NCBI GenBank assembly: GCA_964569055.1
Contig: CAZMSZ010000157.1
Coordinates: forward strand, 1-15,736
Reading direction: 5' to 3'
DNA from: JAWLGW01 sp964569055
GTDB taxonomy: Bacteria > Planctomycetota > J058
Length of the DNA stretch: 15,736 nt
The position numbers and the translations under genes were made by a program. Shown one piece after another: positions 1 to 6,562 of this stretch. The first letter of the stretch is position 1; each line of letters starts with the position of its first letter. A model generated the notes under the pieces. It saw only the letters and a program-made list of their open reading frames with translations, did no database searches and had not been told where the DNA came from.

Positions 1-150
1 CGTGCGACAGCCCAGTGGGGGAAGCCCCCCGCTCGTCGCACGTGCGACGGCCCCGTGGGGGAAGGCACCCGCTCGTCGCACGTGCGACAGCCCCAGTGGG
101 GGAAGGCCCCCACTCGTCGCACGTGCGACAGCCCCCGGGGTGGGGGAGGG
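1..150. repeat. Tandem 40-41 bp hairpin-forming repeat array, open at left edge
   Basis: Three full units (1-40, 41-80, 81-121) and a decaying fourth (from 122) each begin CGTGCGAC and end GTCGCA. Every junction is the perfect 14 bp palindrome GTCGCACGTGCGAC. Inside units 1 and 3 there is a second stem of 8 bp (14-21 with 26-33; 95-102 with 107-114) closed by an AAGC or AAGG loop, so each unit can fold as an outer stem, an asymmetric internal loop and an inner stem. The T16-G31 wobble of unit 1 is a T97-A112 pair in unit 3, which keeps pairing. Unit 2 keeps most of the inner stem but has mismatches. The array lies just beyond the stop of the minus-strand MBL gene, so it could act as a 3' transcript structure. 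It could equally be a REP-like element. Its left extent is unknown. Confidence 0.85.
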
Positions 151-156
151 CGCCTC

Positions 157-1002
157 TCAGGGCGCCGCTGAGATCGCGGCGGGGTGGACGCAAGCCGCGA
201 ACTCGTTGGGGTCGTGCGCGCTGAACACCCGCACCTCCGCCCGGTGCTCGCGGATCAGCTCCCGCAGGCGGGCCTGGTTGCGCAGGCGCGCCACGTCGTC
301 GAGGGCCAGCAGCCGCTGGAACGTGGCCAGGCCCGGCGGGCACCAGGGGCGCTCGAGGTCGAGCTCGCTGTCGAAGAAGTAGGCGTCACCGGCGTGGAGC
401 AGCCAGCCCTCGGGCGTCTCGACCGCCACCCCGCAGTGGCCGCGGGTGTGGCCGCGCAGCGGGATCAGCAGCACCTCGGGCGGGAGGCCCTGGATCTGGC
501 GCACGCGCTCGAAGCCGAACCACCGCTCCCCGTCGGGGCGGTGCAGGGTCCAGCGCGGCCGGTGCGCCCAGTCGACCTGCATGTAGCGGCTCTTCTCGTT
601 GAGCGTGCGGCGCGCCATGGCGGCCTCGTACTCGTCGAGCAGCACGTGCACCTGCGCGCAGGGGAAGTCGGCCAGCCCGCCCGCGTGGTCGAAGTCGAGG
701 TGCGTCAGCACCACGTGCCGGACGTCCTCCCGCGCGAAGCCCAGCCGAGCGAGCTGGCGCACCGCCGGCTCCTGCGGGTCGAGCCGGGCGCCGAGCAGGC
801 GGAGCCGGCGCCGGTGCGCCGCGCCGCGCAGGTCGAGGTCCGCCTCGCCGAGGCCGGTGTCGACCAGGACCAGCCCGTCCGAGCTCTCGACCACCAGGCA
901 GTGGCAGACCATGCGGGCCCGCGTGTAGAGCGGCCCCGAACCGTTGACCCAGCGGCCGCCGAACGGCTCGAGCGTGCCGCAGTTGAGGTGCCAGACGCGC
1001 AT
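157..1002 (-). CDS. MBL-fold metallo-hydrolase (lactonase-like)
   Basis: A 281-residue cytosolic protein with no signal peptide. The metal-site motifs of the metallo-beta-lactamase fold appear in order: THLDFDHAGG (H101, D103, D105, H106), GHTRGH (H185), HAGD (D206) and SAHDP (H263). The first motif has Asp where HxHxDH enzymes have the second His, a variant seen in many uncharacterised members. Length and layout resemble the AHL-lactonase/glyoxalase II-type branch, which hydrolyses ester, lactone or thioester bonds; the substrate cannot be read from sequence. The ATG at 1002 is chosen because the conserved fold begins immediately after it (LNCGTLEPFGG). It has no Shine-Dalgarno sequence but has TATCAT six bases upstream, suggesting a leaderless transcript. 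It is divergent from the kinase gene, with 86 bp between the two starts. Confidence 0.9.
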   Translation of the reverse strand: MRVWHLNCGTLEPFGGRWVNGSGPLYTRARMVCHCLVVESSDGLVLVDTGLGEADLDLRGAAHRRRLRLLGARLDPQEPAVRQLARLGFAREDVRHVVLTHLDFDHAGGLADFPCAQVHVLLDEYEAAMARRTLNEKSRYMQVDWAHRPRWTLHRPDGERWFGFERVRQIQGLPPEVLLIPLRGHTRGHCGVAVETPEGWLLHAGDAYFFDSELDLERPWCPPGLATFQRLLALDDVARLRNQARLRELIREHRAEVRVFSAHDPNEFAACVHPAAISAAP

Positions 1003-1008
1003 GGCGGC

Positions 1009-1014
1009 ATGATA
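1009..1014 (-). promoter_or_regulatory. Candidate -10 box for the MBL gene (leaderless)
   Basis: On the minus strand TATCAT (5 of 6 to TATAAT) ends six bases before the ATG, which would put the transcription start on or beside the start codon. No convincing -35 is seen at 17 bp spacing, and no GGAGG-like site precedes the ATG. Confidence 0.5.
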
Positions 1015-1021
1015 GCGAGCG

Positions 1022-1045
1022 CGCGCCCCGGCCCGGAGGGGCGCG
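1022..1045. repeat. 8 bp inverted repeat in the divergent promoter region
   Basis: CGCGCCCC (1022-1029) and GGGGCGCG (1038-1045) are perfect inverted copies separated by 8 bases. The site lies between the two candidate -10 boxes, at about -20 to -43 for the MBL gene and -44 to -67 for the kinase, where an operator could act on both. GC-rich palindromes arise easily in this genome, so an operator role is only a possibility. Confidence 0.4.
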
Positions 1046-1075
1046 GGACCCCTATCTTCGGGGCGGTCCGCTCCT

Positions 1076-1081
1076 TACCCT
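1076..1081 (+). promoter_or_regulatory. Candidate -10 box for the kinase gene (leaderless)
   Basis: TACCCT fits the TAnnnT form and ends seven bases before the GTG start. The 20 bases upstream of that GTG contain no purine-rich ribosome site. The arrangement matches that of the MBL and coaD genes. No clear -35 is visible. Confidence 0.4.
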
Positions 1082-1088
1082 TTGAGTC

Positions 1089-4088
1089 GTGACCTCGAGC
1101 AGCGGGAGCGAGACCTCGATCGCGTACGGGCGCGCCCTGCTCGAGCTCGGCCTCGCGCCGCCCGACGCGGTGCGCGCGCTCGGGCAGCACTGCCTGCAGC
1201 ACGGCCGCGACCTCCGCGCCGAGCTGCTCGCGCGCGGGGTGATCGGGCCGGCCCAGGACGCGCAGGTCCTGGCGCTGATCCGCGGCCGGACCGCGGCCGA
1301 CCCGCGCGAGGCGCGACCGCCCTCGGGCGGACCGCCGGGCTCGAAGAGCGACACGCGCGGGAGCGCGCTCCTCCCCGGCGGGCAGGAGCTGCCGCGGCCC
1401 GGGCAGGTGTTCGCGGGGTGCCGGATCGAGCGCGAGATCGCGCGCGGCGGCATGGGCGCGGTGTTCGCGGCGACCGGCCCCGACGGCTCGCCCGTGGCGG
1501 TCAAGGTGATCCTGGGCGACCTCTCGCAGGGCGCGCGGCGCGGCCGCTTCGAGCGCGAGGCCGAGATCGGCGAGAACCTGCGCCACCCCGGGATCGTGCG
1601 CCAGTTCTCGCATGGGGAGGAGGGCGGCCTGGCCTTCATGGTCATGGAGCTGCTCGACGGCGCCTGCCCCCTCGACGAGTGGATCGCGCGCGAGCACACG
1701 CCGGTGGGCGAGCGGCTGCGCCTGTTCGTCGAGGTGTGCCAGGCGGTCGGCGCCGCCCACCAGGCGGGGATCGTCCACCGCGACCTCAAGCCGGACAACG
1801 TGCTCGTCACGCGCGACGGGCAGCCCAAGGTGGTCGACTTCGGCCTCGCCCGGCAGGTCGACCGCGACCGCCTCACCCAGAGCGGGGCGGTCATGGGGAC
1901 GCTCCACTACATGGCGCCCGAGCAGGTCTCGGGGCAGACGGCCCACGCCGACGCGCGCGCCGACGTGTTCGCGCTCGGCGTCATGCTCTACGAGCTGCTC
2001 ACGGGCGCGCTCCCGTTCACGGGCGAGACCGGGGTCGAGGTCATGCGCAAGATCCTCGAGGAGGAGCCGCCGCCGCTGCCCGACGACGGCTCGCTCCCGC
2101 CGGGGCTCGACGCGGCGATCGCGATGGCCATGGCGAAGGCCCCGGCCGATCGCTACCCCGACGCCGCCGCGCTCGCCCGCGAGCTGGTGTCGGTCGCCTC
2201 CGGCTCGGGGGTCTCGGCCGCGGCCCTCCGCCTCCAGCGCCGCGGGCGCAGCAAGCGGCGCCTCGTGATCGCGCTCGCCCTGGCCGCCCTCGCCGGCCTC
2301 GGGACCTGGCTCGCGCTGCGCCCGCCGCCGCCGCCCAGCGCGGCGGAGCTGGAGGAGCGCGCCGACGCGCTCGGCCGCGAGGCCTGGGAGCTCCTCACCC
2401 GCCCGGGCCCGCTCGCCGCCGAGGCGGCCGCGGTCGAGGCGCTGCTCGCCCAGGCGCAGGAGCTCGCGGCCGACCGCGCCCGGGCCGAGGCGGCGGGTGA
2501 GACGGTCCCCGCGGGCGACCTCGACGCCGCCGCGGATCGGGCGCGGGCCGTGGCCGGCCTGCTCGCGCTGGCCCGAGGCGACTTCGCGGCCGCGCAACAG
2601 ACCGCCGCCGAGCTGCGCACCGACGGACCTGCCCCCTCGGCCCTGCGCGGCGCGGTGGCGGCGGTCGACAGCGCGGGCTCCCCCAGCGACGCCCTGCGCC
2701 ACCTCGAGCGCGCCGCGGCGCGGGGCGCGGCCCGGCGCGAGCTCCTCGCCTGGCGCGTCGAGGCGCGCGTGCGCGCGGGCCTCTCGACCCGCACCGACGC
2801 CGAGCAGGCGCTCGCCGAGCTCGACCAGCTCGCGGGCGGGGCGAACGACGTGAACGCGCTCCCCGCCGCCGTGCGGTCGCTGCGGGTCGAGGTGCTGCTC
2901 GCGCTCGAGCGGCCCGACGAGGCGCAGGCCGCGCTCGAGCAGCTCGCCGACGCGCCGCTCGCGCTCCGCTGGCGCGTGGGTCTGCGGCGCGCGAAGCTCG
3001 CGCTCGGGCCGGCGATCGAGACCGCCCGCGCCGCCCTCAGCGGCTTGCCCGCCCCCGGCGCGCTCCTCGCCGCCGAGCGGGCGAAGCTCGCCGAGCAGGC
3101 GCTGGCCGAGGCCCGCCCGCTCGTCACGGGGCTGAAGGGGCGGCAGCTGACCCCGCCGCGCGCGCTGCACCTGCTCGCGATCGCCCGCCTGGTGCGCCCC
3201 GAGGCGCCGCTCCCGCCCGACGTGGTCGCGCCGCTCGTCAAGCACGTCTCGGGCGTGACCGGGTTCGGCGACTCCAAGGCGGCGCTGGCCCTGGCGGAGC
3301 TGTGCCCCGACGACTACGAGGTCCAGCGCACGGTCGGGTTGATGTCGCAGCAGAGCGTCCCGCCCGACGTCCGCCGCCGCATGCTCGAGTGCTGCTACCG
3401 CGCGGTCGAGCTGACCGACGACCCGCGCGAGAAGCGCGAGCTCGAGTACGGGATGTGCCAGGTGGCCGCCATGCTCGGCGACCTCCCCGCCTGCGCCGCG
3501 CTCGCCGAGCGACTCCTGCCGCAGCTCGACGACAGCCAGCAGAGGGCCGCGGTGTACGCCGCGCGCGCGACCGCGGCCCTGCGCGCCCGCACCCAGTTCG
3601 AGAACGCGCTCGCCGACGTCAACGAGGCGCTCGCGCTCCACGACCTCGGCCTCGAGTTCCGCCCGATCAAGGTGTCGCTCCTGGTCGCGCTGAAGCGCGA
3701 CGAAGCCTACGACGAGGTGGTCGACTGGTTCCGCTTCTCCGCCGGCAAGGACTCGCCCGACCTGCCGGAGATGACGACCGTGATCTGGAAGGGCTTCCGC
3801 GCCGACGAGGTGTCGCGCGAGGCGATCTACGACGCGCTGAGCAAGGCCTGCCCCTGGCGCCCCGCCTGGTGGCACTGGCGCATTCGGCTGAGCTGGCTCG
3901 CGCTGGAGCACACCGGCGATCCGGCGCGCGCCCGCGCGCCGCTGCTCGAGGCGATCGCCCTCCTGCAGGAGGGCACCGGGCCGGCCAAGCACCTCCCGGT
4001 GCTGACCCAGGCCGAGGCGGCGCTCAGCGCGGGGGACGGCGAGGGCGCGCTGGCGCTGCTCGCGCCGCTGGTCGACGCGCTCGACTGA
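1089..4088 (+). CDS. Membrane Ser/Thr protein kinase with TPR-like C-terminal tail
   Basis: A 999-residue Hanks-type (PknB-like) kinase. Residues about 12-66 form a small helical module also found at the start of the TPR protein at 13975. The kinase domain spans about 110-367 with all key residues: glycine loop ARGGMGAVF, VAVK (K139), helix-C Glu (E157), HRDLKPDN (D232, N237), DFG (D250) and APE (E278), so it should be active and phosphorylate Ser/Thr. A basic patch (RRGRSKRR) precedes one transmembrane segment (about 390-410). The remaining ~580 residues are Ala/Leu/Glu-rich helical repeats of TPR-like character and should lie outside the cytoplasm as a sensor or scaffold. The GTG start gives the conserved N-terminal module; it lacks a ribosome site and has a -10-like box seven bases upstream. 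The Cys-rich gene at 4104 follows after 15 bases and is probably co-transcribed. Substrates are unknown. Confidence 0.93.
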   Translation: MTSSSGSETSIAYGRALLELGLAPPDAVRALGQHCLQHGRDLRAELLARGVIGPAQDAQVLALIRGRTAADPREARPPSGGPPGSKSDTRGSALLPGGQELPRPGQVFAGCRIEREIARGGMGAVFAATGPDGSPVAVKVILGDLSQGARRGRFEREAEIGENLRHPGIVRQFSHGEEGGLAFMVMELLDGACPLDEWIAREHTPVGERLRLFVEVCQAVGAAHQAGIVHRDLKPDNVLVTRDGQPKVVDFGLARQVDRDRLTQSGAVMGTLHYMAPEQVSGQTAHADARADVFALGVMLYELLTGALPFTGETGVEVMRKILEEEPPPLPDDGSLPPGLDAAIAMAMAKAPADRYPDAAALARELVSVASGSGVSAAALRLQRRGRSKRRLVIALALAALAGLGTWLALRPPPPPSAAELEERADALGREAWELLTRPGPLAAEAAAVEALLAQAQELAADRARAEAAGETVPAGDLDAAADRARAVAGLLALARGDFAAAQQTAAELRTDGPAPSALRGAVAAVDSAGSPSDALRHLERAAARGAARRELLAWRVEARVRAGLSTRTDAEQALAELDQLAGGANDVNALPAAVRSLRVEVLLALERPDEAQAALEQLADAPLALRWRVGLRRAKLALGPAIETARAALSGLPAPGALLAAERAKLAEQALAEARPLVTGLKGRQLTPPRALHLLAIARLVRPEAPLPPDVVAPLVKHVSGVTGFGDSKAALALAELCPDDYEVQRTVGLMSQQSVPPDVRRRMLECCYRAVELTDDPREKRELEYGMCQVAAMLGDLPACAALAERLLPQLDDSQQRAAVYAARATAALRARTQFENALADVNEALALHDLGLEFRPIKVSLLVALKRDEAYDEVVDWFRFSAGKDSPDLPEMTTVIWKGFRADEVSREAIYDALSKACPWRPAWWHWRIRLSWLALEHTGDPARARAPLLEAIALLQEGTGPAKHLPVLTQAEAALSAGDGEGALALLAPLVDALD

Positions 4089-4103
4089 GCCGACGGAGGG
4101 GCG

Positions 4104-4523
4104 GTGGACGAGGAGCTGCTCGGTCTGGAGCGCGCGCTCGAGGCGGCGCCCGGCGACGTCGAGCTCGCGCGTCGCCTGGAGCGAGCCCTCCGTCGCCGAG
4201 GCGCCGAGCGCGAGCTGCTGTCGCGCTACGAGGCCAAGTTCGGCTGCGATCGCCTTTGGGCCGAGCTGATCGCCTGCGCCGCGCCCGGCGTGCGCCGCTG
4301 CCGCGCCTGCTCGCGCCAGGTGGCGCTCGTGACCTCGCCCGAGGAGCTGGCCAGCCGCGTCCGCGAAGGGTCGTGCGCGGCGGTCCAGCGCCAGGGGCTC
4401 CCCGCCGCCTTCCGCGCCCTCGCCGCCGACCCCACGCTCCACTTCGCCGCCGACCCGGCCGCCCCCTGCGTGGTCGCCTTCGACCGCCAGCAGCCCCAGA
4501 GGATCGTGCCGCGCAGGAGCTGA
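4104..4523 (+). CDS. Small Cys-rich protein, possible zinc ribbon
   Basis: A 139-residue protein with no signal peptide or membrane segment. Residues 1-40 are two charged helices. The centre holds C48 in CDRLWAEL, then RRCRAC (C66, C69), then GSCAAV (C91). The order C-x-x-x-W-x-EL, CxxC, GxCxAV resembles small proteins of Planctomycetota and Myxococcota in which the four Cys probably bind zinc; that reading is from memory of the pattern, not a search. C122 is extra. The GTG start has a GGAGG ribosome site (4095-4099) four bases upstream. It lies 15 bp after the kinase stop, so it is probably in the same transcript and could be a partner or substrate. No specific function can be given. Confidence 0.8.
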   Translation: MDEELLGLERALEAAPGDVELARRLERALRRRGAERELLSRYEAKFGCDRLWAELIACAAPGVRRCRACSRQVALVTSPEELASRVREGSCAAVQRQGLPAAFRALAADPTLHFAADPAAPCVVAFDRQQPQRIVPRRS

Positions 4524-4883
4524 GCGAGTCGGAGGAGCGCGCCCGAGTAGCTCTCGCCTCGAGCCTCCAGCCTCGTGCCCGTGCCCGTCCCCGTGCTCGT
4601 GACCCGTGCTCGTGCCGCTTGTTGAAGAAGCGACGCAGAGCGCTCTCACTTGCAGCGCTCGGCCGCCGGAGGGAGTGGCTCGGGTCACGGGCACGAAGAC
4701 GGGCACGGGCACGGGCACGGAGGCTGAAGTAAGGAGCGCCCAGCTCTCTCGCCCCCGCCCCCCGCGTGCGCCGTCCGCCCGTGCTCCGCGCGCTCGCTCG
4801 CGAATCCGCCCCTTCGCGCTCGCAGCGCCGGGGCGATCATCGCGGAGTCGCCCGCTCCGCACGGCGACGAAGGAGCCGCGCGC
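4524..4883. other. 360 bp intergenic region with repeats
   Basis: No believable gene lies here: reading frames crossing it are low-complexity products of the repeats. Bases 4565-4729 are occupied by an inverted repeat pair (listed separately). Bases 4730-4860 are C/G-rich with no motif I recognise. The 3' end carries AGGAG (4871-4875), the ribosome site for the lipoprotein at 4884. The promoter for that lipoprotein operon should lie in this region, but I found no convincing -10/-35 pair. Confidence 0.7.
4565..4729. repeat. Imperfect inverted repeat built from GTGCCC hexamers, possible G-quadruplex
   Basis: The left arm (4565-4606) is a run of GTGCCC/GTGCTC units flanked by CTCCAGCCTC and GTGACCCG. 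The right arm (4681-4729) is its reverse complement with small differences (CGGGTCACGGGC, then GGGCAC units, then GGAGGCTGAAG). A 74-base spacer of ordinary sequence separates them. The match includes the flanking CAGCCTC and GTGACCCG words, so it is a copied element and not just two chance hexamer runs. On the plus strand the right arm has five GGG tracts with loops of 3-9 bases, which could form a G-quadruplex. The same hexamers recur at the right end of the window. Confidence 0.8.
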
Positions 4884-5348
4884 GTGTCCGCCCTGCTGCG
4901 CCTGCTCGCCCTGGCCGCGCTCCTCTCGGGGTGCTCGCGGCCGCCGCCGCTGCTCACGCCGCGCCCCGACCGGGTGACGGAGCCCCTCGAGCTGCGGCTG
5001 GTGCGGATCACGCCGGACGCGCTCGAGCCGGCGCGGACCTTCACCGTTCCGGAAGGGACCGGGGTGGCGTTCCTGAACGACACGCGGCAGGCCGCCGTGG
5101 GGCTGGTGTTCCCGGAGGCGGAGCTTGAGGCCTACCCGCTGCCGGGGAGCGCGGCGGTGATCCTGCAGCGCGGCACGACCCGCCTCGCCGAGCCCCTCCC
5201 GCCCGGGGGAGTGGTCGCGCTGCGCGTCGACGCGCCCGGGGCGCACCGGTTCGAGGTGCACGGCCTCCCCGGCGCGCCCCTCCGCGGGAGCGTGATCGTG
5301 CTCCCCTCCACCCCGCCGGCCGAGTGGGCGGAGGCCGGGCGGTGGTGA
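4884..5348 (+). CDS. Putative lipoprotein, cupredoxin-like beta-sandwich
   Basis: A 154-residue protein with a lipoprotein signal: basic N-terminus, hydrophobic stretch and lipobox LSGC with Cys at 17, so it should be lipidated and membrane-anchored. Residues about 35-140 alternate in beta-strand fashion, with TFTVPEGTGVAFLND and a late PPGGVVALRVDAPGAHRFEVHG, similar in layout to cupredoxins (plastocyanin-like). The usual Cys and Met copper ligands are absent, so copper binding is not supported. The GTG start at 4884 is chosen for the AGGAG site eight bases upstream and the intact signal peptide. It is first of three lipoprotein genes; its stop overlaps the start region of the next gene, so the three are probably co-translated. 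The fold is an inference. Confidence 0.75.
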   Translation: MSALLRLLALAALLSGCSRPPPLLTPRPDRVTEPLELRLVRITPDALEPARTFTVPEGTGVAFLNDTRQAAVGLVFPEAELEAYPLPGSAAVILQRGTTRLAEPLPPGGVVALRVDAPGAHRFEVHGLPGAPLRGSVIVLPSTPPAEWAEAGRW

Positions 5349-6562
5349 GGCGCACGCTGCTGTCGCTGCTGCTCGTGCTCGCGGCGGGCTGCGGGCCCGA
5401 GGTGATCGTCGACGCCGAGGCGTTCACGGGCGCGCGGGTGCGGACCCTGGCCTTGCTCCCGTTCACGCTCGACGGGCCCGAGCGCGAGCCGCGCGCCCGC
5501 GAGAAGGTGGACCTGCTCCGCGATCTCATTCACCGCCGCCTCACGCCCTCGCCCTACCTGCTCCTCGACGACGACGTCGTCGACGAGCGCCTGCGCGCCG
5601 CGGGCTTCGCCAGCCCGATCGCCGCCGCCAACGCCGACTTCCGCGCCCTCCGCCGAGCGCTCGGGGTGGACGGGGTCGTGCGCGGCAAGGTGACCACGCT
5701 CTACAACCTCCAGCTCGGCGTGCTGTTCCGGCAGGCCGTGATCGCCGAGCTCACGCTGGTCGACACCGCCAGCGGCCGCCCCCTGGTCCGGATCGCGCAC
5801 GGCGAGTCGCTGACCGGCGGGATCGCCCTGGAGTGGGGGCAGGCGGTCGACGCGATCGAGGGCACCGTCGACAACGCGACCCAGCGCGGCTACGAGCAGA
5901 TCGCGGCCGCCTTCGCCGAGACCGTGGCCCGCTCGCTCCCCCCGCCGCTCGACGTGGTCGCGCCGGACCCGCCCACGATCGAGGCCGCCGGGATCGCGAC
6001 CACCCGCCCGAGCGGCGTCCTCGCGGTCGGGGACGCGCTCGAGGTCCGGGTGGAGGGGACGCCGGGGGTGGAGGCCACGCTCACCCTGGGCCTCGCCAAG
6101 CTCCACGTCCCGCTGATCGAGGAGGCGCCCGGCCGCTACTGGGCGCGCTACGAGATCACGCCGGGGGACGCCTTCCACGGCCAGGCGCTGGTCTCGCTGC
6201 GCGACCCGTTCGGGCTCTCGACCGGCTACCTGCTCCCGCTCCGCCTCACGCTCGACGGGACGCCCCCGGGCGCCGCGCGCTGGCTGCGGGCCCGCCCCGC
6301 CCGCCTCGAGGACCCGGCCGCGGCGCGGCGCGGCGCGCTCGAGCTGACGTGGGCCGCGCCCGAGGGCGAGCCGGCCGCCCGCTACCGCGTGTTCGCGGTC
6401 GAGCCCGCGGGGGGCGTGCGGCTCCTGTCCGAGGTCGCCGGGCGCCGCGCCACCGTCCGGCCCGGCGAGGCGACCCGGCTGGCGGTCGGCGCGCTCGACG
6501 AGGCCGGGAACCTCGGCCCGCTCGCGCTGCTCGAGCTCGGCTCCGGCGCGGAGGCGCCGTGA
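5342..6562 (+). CDS. GNA1162/CsgG-like lipoprotein with Ig-like and FN3-like domains
   Basis: A 406-residue predicted lipoprotein (lipobox LAAGC, Cys 17). Residues about 34-200 (RTLALLPF ... VDGVVRGKVTTLYNLQLG ... VIAELTLVDTASGRPLVR) have the alternating alpha/beta pattern of the GNA1162 (DUF799)/CsgG/TolB-N-like periplasmic lipoprotein group. Residues 226-288 are a beta-sandwich (GDALEVRVEG ... APGRYWARYEITPGDAFHG) that recurs in the next gene. Residues about 334-400 look like a fibronectin type III domain (LELTWAAPEGEPAARYRVFAV). Two adjacent GTG codons (5342, 5345) could start it: the GGAGG at 5330-5334 is 7 bases from the first, and the second makes a GTGA overlap with the preceding stop. 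I prefer 5342 on spacing. The function of the GNA1162 group is not well defined; members are surface or periplasmic lipoproteins. Confidence 0.8.
   Translation: MVRRTLLSLLLVLAAGCGPEVIVDAEAFTGARVRTLALLPFTLDGPEREPRAREKVDLLRDLIHRRLTPSPYLLLDDDVVDERLRAAGFASPIAAANADFRALRRALGVDGVVRGKVTTLYNLQLGVLFRQAVIAELTLVDTASGRPLVRIAHGESLTGGIALEWGQAVDAIEGTVDNATQRGYEQIAAAFAETVARSLPPPLDVVAPDPPTIEAAGIATTRPSGVLAVGDALEVRVEGTPGVEATLTLGLAKLHVPLIEEAPGRYWARYEITPGDAFHGQALVSLRDPFGLSTGYLLPLRLTLDGTPPGAARWLRARPARLEDPAAARRGALELTWAAPEGEPAARYRVFAVEPAGGVRLLSEVAGRRATVRPGEATRLAVGALDEAGNLGPLALLELGSGAEAP

Noticed and set aside
1..150. CRISPR array
   Set aside because: Units are contiguous and all similar throughout, with no unique spacers between conserved repeats, and there are no cas genes nearby.
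150..176. Intrinsic terminator for the MBL gene (GGCGCC pair at 150-166)
   Set aside because: GGCGCC is itself palindromic, the stem lies partly inside the coding end of the gene, and there is no T-tract in either direction.
184..1092. Plus-strand open frame across the MBL gene
   Set aside because: It is antisense to a gene with complete metal-site motifs, and its translation matches no domain pattern.
4606..5128. Plus-strand frames across the 4524-4883 gap
   Set aside because: They are made mostly of hexamer-repeat translation and then run out of frame over the lipoprotein gene.
705..5261. Very long open frame of over 1500 codons on the minus strand
   Set aside because: It lies antisense to the kinase, the Cys-rich gene, the repeats and part of the lipoprotein, and its product is an Arg/Glu/Gly-rich low-complexity string. 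In very GC-rich DNA stop codons are rare in the opposite frames. The plus-strand kinase has every catalytic motif.
4884..5348. Copper-binding cupredoxin
   Set aside because: The beta-sandwich pattern fits, but the Cys and Met ligands are missing and only one Cys (the lipidated one) is present.
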